Assembly: GCA_001822215.1 (NCBI GenBank) | Contig: MHQD01000013.1 | Span: 1 to 8,791 of the forward strand | Reading direction: 5' to 3' | DNA from: Candidatus Sungbacteria bacterium RIFCSPHIGHO2_01_FULL_50_25 | Lineage (GTDB): Bacteria > Patescibacteriota > Minisyncoccia > Sungbacterales > HO2-52-23 | DNA length: 8,791 nt | Shown here: positions 5,302 to 8,791 of the stretch, in pieces | Layout of the letters: each line of letters opens with the position of its first letter | Numbering within the stretch: the first letter of the stretch is position 1 | Translations under genes and position numbers: made by a program | Notes under the pieces: generated by a model | Database searches by the model: none | What the model saw: only the letters and a program-made list of their open reading frames with translations | Told to the model about the DNA's origin: nothing

Positions 5302-7011
5302 ATGAGCATCCGCGCATACAAAAAAATCCTTCTGATACTCGCTCTTTTTTCCCTTATGATCGGCGTTACTGCGGGCATGCTTGATACGCTCAAAAGGCGG
5401 CAGGAGGCCTATTTTGCCGCGCTCTTTTCAAAAACAAAAGAACCCGAGGGAATATCGCTCACCGAAGAAGAAGTCGCCGATCTTACGAAATCTTCGGTCG
5501 TGCGGATCTACCATAAAATCACGGGGGAAGCAAAAATTCCGTCATTTACCATTGATCTCGACGCGCTTGAAATAAAGATCGACCAGCGGAAAATCCGAAC
5601 CGTCCCGATAGACTATGAAATCATGGGAAGCGGCGTCATCGTCAGCCCCTCCGGATTCATAGCGACAAATGCGCACGTCGCTTCCCCGGAGATGGGAAAA
5701 TTTTTGAGCGTTCTTGAAGTATTTTCCATTGAGTTCTTTAAAGATTCATTCTTCCAGACGGCCGACGGCGAGCCCTCCGCCGCCGAACAGGCGCGATTCG
5801 AACGCGCGGAAAAACTTGCGGAAAAAGAATTAAAACGCCTTGTCGAAGAAAGTTCGTTTGATATTGTAGACGAACTGAAAATCCTCGATCCCTCTTCAAA
5901 AGCGGAAAATCTTGAAGATATCACAAAAGGCGGTTTCCCGGCCCAGGCGGTATATACAGAACAGGACTATATCGAGAACGACCGGGATATCTCCATACTG
6001 AAAATAGAGGAGAGCCGCCTTCCGGCGCTTCCCATCGAAACGCGGACCGAACTTCCCATTGGGCGCACGGTCTTCGCATTCGGATTTCCGGCTACGGCCG
6101 AAGTACACAAAAAAGACCTTCTTCAAGCGTCGTTCACCCGCGGCATCATAAACGCCCTCAAAAGCACGGAGATGGGCGAATTCAAACTCTACCAGCTTGA
6201 CGCAAAAATTTCCCAAGGATCATCCGGCGGGCCGCTTCTCGATGAAAAAGGAAACATCAAAGGGCTCATTACATCACAAACATCGGAGTTCGAACAGGAG
6301 AGAGGCGACAATTTCGCATTCGCCATTCCTTCGCCAATTGTAAAAGACGCGCTCGACGCGGCATCCATAGAGCCGGCGGCAGGCGCATTCTATCAAAACC
6401 TTCTTTCGGGCATCGAATCACTCCGGCAAAAACGCTGCAAAGTAGCTCTCACGAAATTCGAAGCGGCGCGCGATACGCACGGAGCGTTTCTTGCTTCTGA
6501 TACTCTCGGAAAATATATTGCGGCATGCGAGCGGCTTATCGAATCAGGAAAATCGATTGACTCCCGATTCGACGAAACCATCGAATTTTTGAAAACGGTC
6601 GGCCCGCTTTTCTGGCTGATTATCGGCGTCGTATTGATTGGAGGGGCGCTTGGCATCATTGTTATCGCCGTGCTCAAGCGCCGGGTGCGGCATACGGAAG
6701 AATCTGCGGCAGGACTCTCGCAATCGGCGGACGACACGCCGAAAGGCGGGGGAACCTCTTTGCCGGGAGGGGGGATAACTCGCGGAAATCTCGCGCACGA
6801 ACGAAAACCCGCCTACACCGCATTTCTCACCAAACGCCAAGAACAAAAGGAAGAAACCGTACACACCGAAGCAGAACTCGAAGCGATCAAATACGCAAAA
6901 ACCGAGCTCAAAGCCGGCTATAAAGAGGATCAGATCATTGAGGCGCTGAAAGCAAGCGGCTGGCAGGAAGAAGCGGCGGAAAAAATCATGCTTCTCGCGA
7001 AAGTGGAATAG
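5302..7011 (+). CDS. Two-pass membrane trypsin-like serine protease with cytoplasmic helical domain
   Basis: This 569-residue protein starts with a membrane anchor (about 8-26, after R4/K7/K8). A chymotrypsin-fold protease domain follows, with H125 in TNAHV, D229 in RDISILKIE and S308 in GSSGGPLL. The fold relates to HtrA/DegP, but no PDZ domain follows. Residues ~362-415 are helical and TPR-like, and a second membrane segment lies at 437-458, followed by KRRVR. By the positive-inside rule the protease faces outward and residues from ~459 lie in the cytoplasm. That tail has a Gly/Ser/Pro-rich linker (480-493), a charged stretch and a terminal helical domain (523-567) containing AGYKEDQIIEALKASGW. 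An insertion of about 70 residues, rich in charge, separates H125 from D229 (104 apart against 30 in DegP). Envelope protein quality control or cleavage signalling is plausible; the substrate is unknown. Confidence 0.85.
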   Translation: MSIRAYKKILLILALFSLMIGVTAGMLDTLKRRQEAYFAALFSKTKEPEGISLTEEEVADLTKSSVVRIYHKITGEAKIPSFTIDLDALEIKIDQRKIRTVPIDYEIMGSGVIVSPSGFIATNAHVASPEMGKFLSVLEVFSIEFFKDSFFQTADGEPSAAEQARFERAEKLAEKELKRLVEESSFDIVDELKILDPSSKAENLEDITKGGFPAQAVYTEQDYIENDRDISILKIEESRLPALPIETRTELPIGRTVFAFGFPATAEVHKKDLLQASFTRGIINALKSTEMGEFKLYQLDAKISQGSSGGPLLDEKGNIKGLITSQTSEFEQERGDNFAFAIPSPIVKDALDAASIEPAAGAFYQNLLSGIESLRQKRCKVALTKFEAARDTHGAFLASDTLGKYIAACERLIESGKSIDSRFDETIEFLKTVGPLFWLIIGVVLIGGALGIIVIAVLKRRVRHTEESAAGLSQSADDTPKGGGTSLPGGGITRGNLAHERKPAYTAFLTKRQEQKEETVHTEAELEAIKYAKTELKAGYKEDQIIEALKASGWQEEAAEKIMLLAKVE

Positions 7012-7974
7012 TCAGATAAATGCTCCGCCGACGGCATCTTTGTACCCCCGCAAAAATGTTTCGGCATTTTGCGAAGAGCTGCCCTCAATCGTGAGGCGGC
7101 GAACAAGAAGCGCGCCCTTGCCCGTTTGTATGCAAAGCGGGTTTTTTGCTGATTGAAAAACAAAGCCGGGCGAGCCGTGTGCCGCGTGTTCCGAAGCCGC
7201 TTCGGCTTCGTCAATCCGGATCCGGTGCTGCCTGTCATCTTGGGGCCACATGGTCCACGAACCCGGCCATGGGACAAATGCACGAATTTGGCGCTCGATC
7301 TCCTCGGCGGCTTTTTTCCAATCAATCCTGCCATCTTCTTTTTTCAGGATTTTGCTGAATGTCACTTTTGATTCGTCCTGCGGCATCGGCTTAATTTCCC
7401 CCGAAATCCATTTCGGAAGCGTTTCAACCAGAAATTTCGCTCCCTCTCCGGCAAGCGCATCGTGAAGCTTCGGATACGTTATTTTTGCATTTTTCATTTT
7501 GAATTTTGAACTTGCCACAATCGGCCCATGATCCATCAATTCATCCATCTCGATTATCGTAATACCGGTTTCTGCATCGCCCGATAAAATTGTGAATTGT
7601 ATAGGCGAGGGCCCGCGCCAGCGGGGGAGAAGAGAGGGGTGGATATTCAGCGCTCCCAGCCGGGGCTTTCCAATAATCGCTTTCGGAATTATCTTCCCGT
7701 ATGCCGCGACAACAAAAAGATCCGCTTCCGGCAATTCAAGCGTAGAGCCCGCGGATTTTAATATCTCCGGCTGATACACGGGAATTTTTTTTGACTCCGC
7801 GAGTACCTTGACAGGCGGAGGAGTAAGAAGCTGTTTTCTGCCCGCGGGCTTATCGGGAGTCGTTACAACGCCAGAAATTGAATATCCCGCTTGGATGAGG
7901 GCGTCGAGCGAAGGAATCGCAAACTCCGACGTCCCCCAAAAAAGGATTTTTGACGAATCGCTATTTTTTATCAT
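7012..7974 (-). CDS. fmt: Methionyl-tRNA formyltransferase
   Basis: Transfers a formyl group from 10-formyl-tetrahydrofolate to Met-tRNA(fMet), giving the initiator tRNA. The 320-residue protein has the N-terminal Rossmann-like catalytic domain: LFWGTSEFA (11-19), TPDKPAGR (39-46), and the catalytic set N110 and H112 in NIHPSLLPRWRG with D148 in MDHG. The N110-D148 spacing of 38 equals that of E. coli Fmt. The C-terminal OB-like tRNA-binding domain begins near SKILKKEDGRIDW and ends with AETFLRGYKDAVGGAF. The start is ATG at 7974-7972; the frame extends upstream to 8100, but those residues have no Fmt similarity and lie within def. The gene overlaps the end of def by 14 bp, behind a weak GAAGAAG. 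Its stop directly abuts the stop of the convergent protease gene. Confidence 0.96.
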   Translation of the reverse strand: MIKNSDSSKILFWGTSEFAIPSLDALIQAGYSISGVVTTPDKPAGRKQLLTPPPVKVLAESKKIPVYQPEILKSAGSTLELPEADLFVVAAYGKIIPKAIIGKPRLGALNIHPSLLPRWRGPSPIQFTILSGDAETGITIIEMDELMDHGPIVASSKFKMKNAKITYPKLHDALAGEGAKFLVETLPKWISGEIKPMPQDESKVTFSKILKKEDGRIDWKKAAEEIERQIRAFVPWPGSWTMWPQDDRQHRIRIDEAEAASEHAAHGSPGFVFQSAKNPLCIQTGKGALLVRRLTIEGSSSQNAETFLRGYKDAVGGAFI

Positions 7975-8548
7975 CTTCTTCAAAAATATGTTTCGCTTTA
8001 TCGATAAAAAGCGCCCCTTCCAAATGATCGAGCTCATGCTGAATGACGCGCGCGAAAAACCGGGTTGCTCCACGGGTAAACTTTTTTCCGTGCTCGCCAT
8101 ACGCGCTCACCGTAATCTTCTCGAACCGCTTTACCTCGCCGAATTTTTTCGGTACCGATAAACATCCTTCGGCTCTCTCGAGCTTTATTTTCGATTGCTT
8201 AAGCGCTTTTGGATTGATGAACGCGTAATACTTCCAGTCCCGCTTCTCATACGCTTCTTTCTCATTTCCTTCTTCGTCGCGAATCTTGCCGTGCTTCACT
8301 CGTTTTTCTCCGTCTTTTTCAATACGGTCAATTTCCTCTGCTTCCTCGGAAACAATAAACAAGCGCAAAGACTGGCCGACTTGGGGCGCGGCAAGGCCTA
8401 CGCCGTTCGGCGTTTCCTTTAACGTCAGTTTCATATCTTCAATCAAGTCTTGAATCCTCCTTGACTTGATTGCGTCAATCGAAATATCCTTTGCAACTTG
8501 GCGAAGGACGCTATCAGGAATTTTTGCGATTAGAAGTTTTTTTGCCAT
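7961..8548 (-). CDS. def: Peptide deformylase
   Basis: Removes the N-formyl group from nascent proteins, completing the cycle opened by Fmt. All three signature motifs are present: GVGLAAPQ (49-56, Q56), EGCLS (127-131, metal ligand C129) and HELDH (171-175, metal ligands H171 and H175, catalytic E172). The C129-H171 spacing of 42 matches E. coli Def. The Q56-C129 spacing is 73 against 40, owing to a highly charged insertion of about 33 residues (roughly 68-106). The protein is 195 residues long with an acidic-basic tail ending EEDDKK. ATG 8548-8546 is supported by the expected N-terminal helix; upstream is A-rich in gene sense with no Shine-Dalgarno. It overlaps the upstream gene by 35 bp and fmt by 14 bp, so the three are probably one operon. 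Confidence 0.96.
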   Translation of the reverse strand: MAKKLLIAKIPDSVLRQVAKDISIDAIKSRRIQDLIEDMKLTLKETPNGVGLAAPQVGQSLRLFIVSEEAEEIDRIEKDGEKRVKHGKIRDEEGNEKEAYEKRDWKYYAFINPKALKQSKIKLERAEGCLSVPKKFGEVKRFEKITVSAYGEHGKKFTRGATRFFARVIQHELDHLEGALFIDKAKHIFEEDDKK

Positions 8549-8791
8549 TTTTTCGTTTTTTTCGCGATGTTCTTTCTAACACCGCACCGGGCCGCTTTAA
8601 CAATCCCTTTATCGCCGCAAAAAAATATTTTCCGCGCGCCTCCACGGGGAGATCAGCTTTTTCCAGGACGCGCCGCGCGAGCGCCCGCAAGTCCGATTCA
8701 TAATAGAGCTTCGCAATGCCGAGGTAGGCCGCAAAACGCTTTGGCTCGGAAAGCATTGTCGAAAGATCGTCCGCAAGAACGTGCTCTTTTG
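8514..8791 (-). CDS. Unrecognised protein, C-terminal fragment (5' end beyond window)
   Basis: The frame is open to the window edge, giving at least 91 C-terminal residues; the ATG at 8756 is probably internal because coding-like sequence continues upstream (HVLADDLSTMLSEPKRF). The visible part looks helical, with stretches such as AAYLGIAKLYYESDLRALARRVLEKA followed by GKYFFAAIKGLLKRPG, then a very basic tail rich in Lys, Arg and Asn. I do not recognise a named family or catalytic motif, although the pattern reminds me of conserved hypothetical proteins in CPR genomes. Its last 35 bases overlap the start of def in another frame, and the basic tail is partly forced by the A-rich sequence ahead of def. 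Co-transcription with def and fmt is likely. Function is unknown. Confidence 0.65.
   Translation of the reverse strand, partial: KEHVLADDLSTMLSEPKRFAAYLGIAKLYYESDLRALARRVLEKADLPVEARGKYFFAAIKGLLKRPGAVLERTSRKKRKNGKKTSNRKNS

Noticed and set aside
7049..7073. Hairpin CGCAAAAATG/CATTTTGCG with a 6-nt loop and one bulged A, just past the convergent stops.
   Set aside because: No T-run follows on either strand and it lies within conserved fmt coding sequence, so a terminator cannot be claimed.
7192..7210. Perfect 8-bp stem with a 3-nt loop (CGAAGCCG/CGGCTTCG).
   Set aside because: It is inside fmt, codes for an Ala/Glu-rich stretch (EAEAASE), has no T-run, and is likely a by-product of codon composition.
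7975..8100. Upstream extension of the fmt frame by 42 codons.
   Set aside because: The extra residues have no Fmt similarity and fall inside the conserved C-terminal half of def; ATG 7974 is followed directly by the Fmt N-terminal strand.

Overview
The window looks like a compact, gene-dense stretch of a Candidate Phyla Radiation (Patescibacteria, Parcubacteria-like) genome of middling GC. This is inferred from four things. Genes are packed with gaps of 0-13 bp or overlaps. Shine-Dalgarno sites are mostly missing. Tgt and peptide deformylase carry internal insertions, and a membrane protease ends in a small helical 'GW' domain of a type I associate with these bacteria. An inverted repeat also has arms that read NPVR-/SNG-, a signature I recall from CPR proteins. 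No rRNA, tRNA, CRISPR, transposase or phage gene is visible. No sequence search was possible, so taxonomy and family names rest on motif recognition.

Layout, plus strand: (1) a 5'-truncated ferritin-like/VIT1 fusion (MbfA-like iron transporter); (2) tgt, 6 bp later; (3) rsmE, 7 bp later; (4) a 107-bp gap holding a possible promoter and an inverted repeat whose right arm runs into the next start codon; (5) a PPC/DUF296 protein; (6) a stand-alone MetRS-C-like tRNA-binding OB-fold protein, coupled by an ATGA overlap; (7) a GlcD-type FAD-linked oxidase with a TTG start and the window's clearest Shine-Dalgarno; (8) a two-pass membrane trypsin-like protease behind an apparently leaderless promoter. 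Minus strand, converging on the protease with no base between the stop codons: fmt, def and a 3'-terminal piece of an unrecognised gene, all overlapping, so probably one transcript.

Functionally, the window is mostly translation and RNA maintenance: tRNA queuosine exchange, 16S rRNA U1498 methylation, tRNA binding, and N-formylation with its removal. Fmt and Def act on opposite ends of the same cycle. Iron handling, flavin redox chemistry and envelope proteolysis make up the rest. I see no convincing unknown defence or mobile system. The points most worth following are the inverted repeat with its leaderless mini-ORF, the protease architecture, and the promoter geometry shared by the two candidate promoters.
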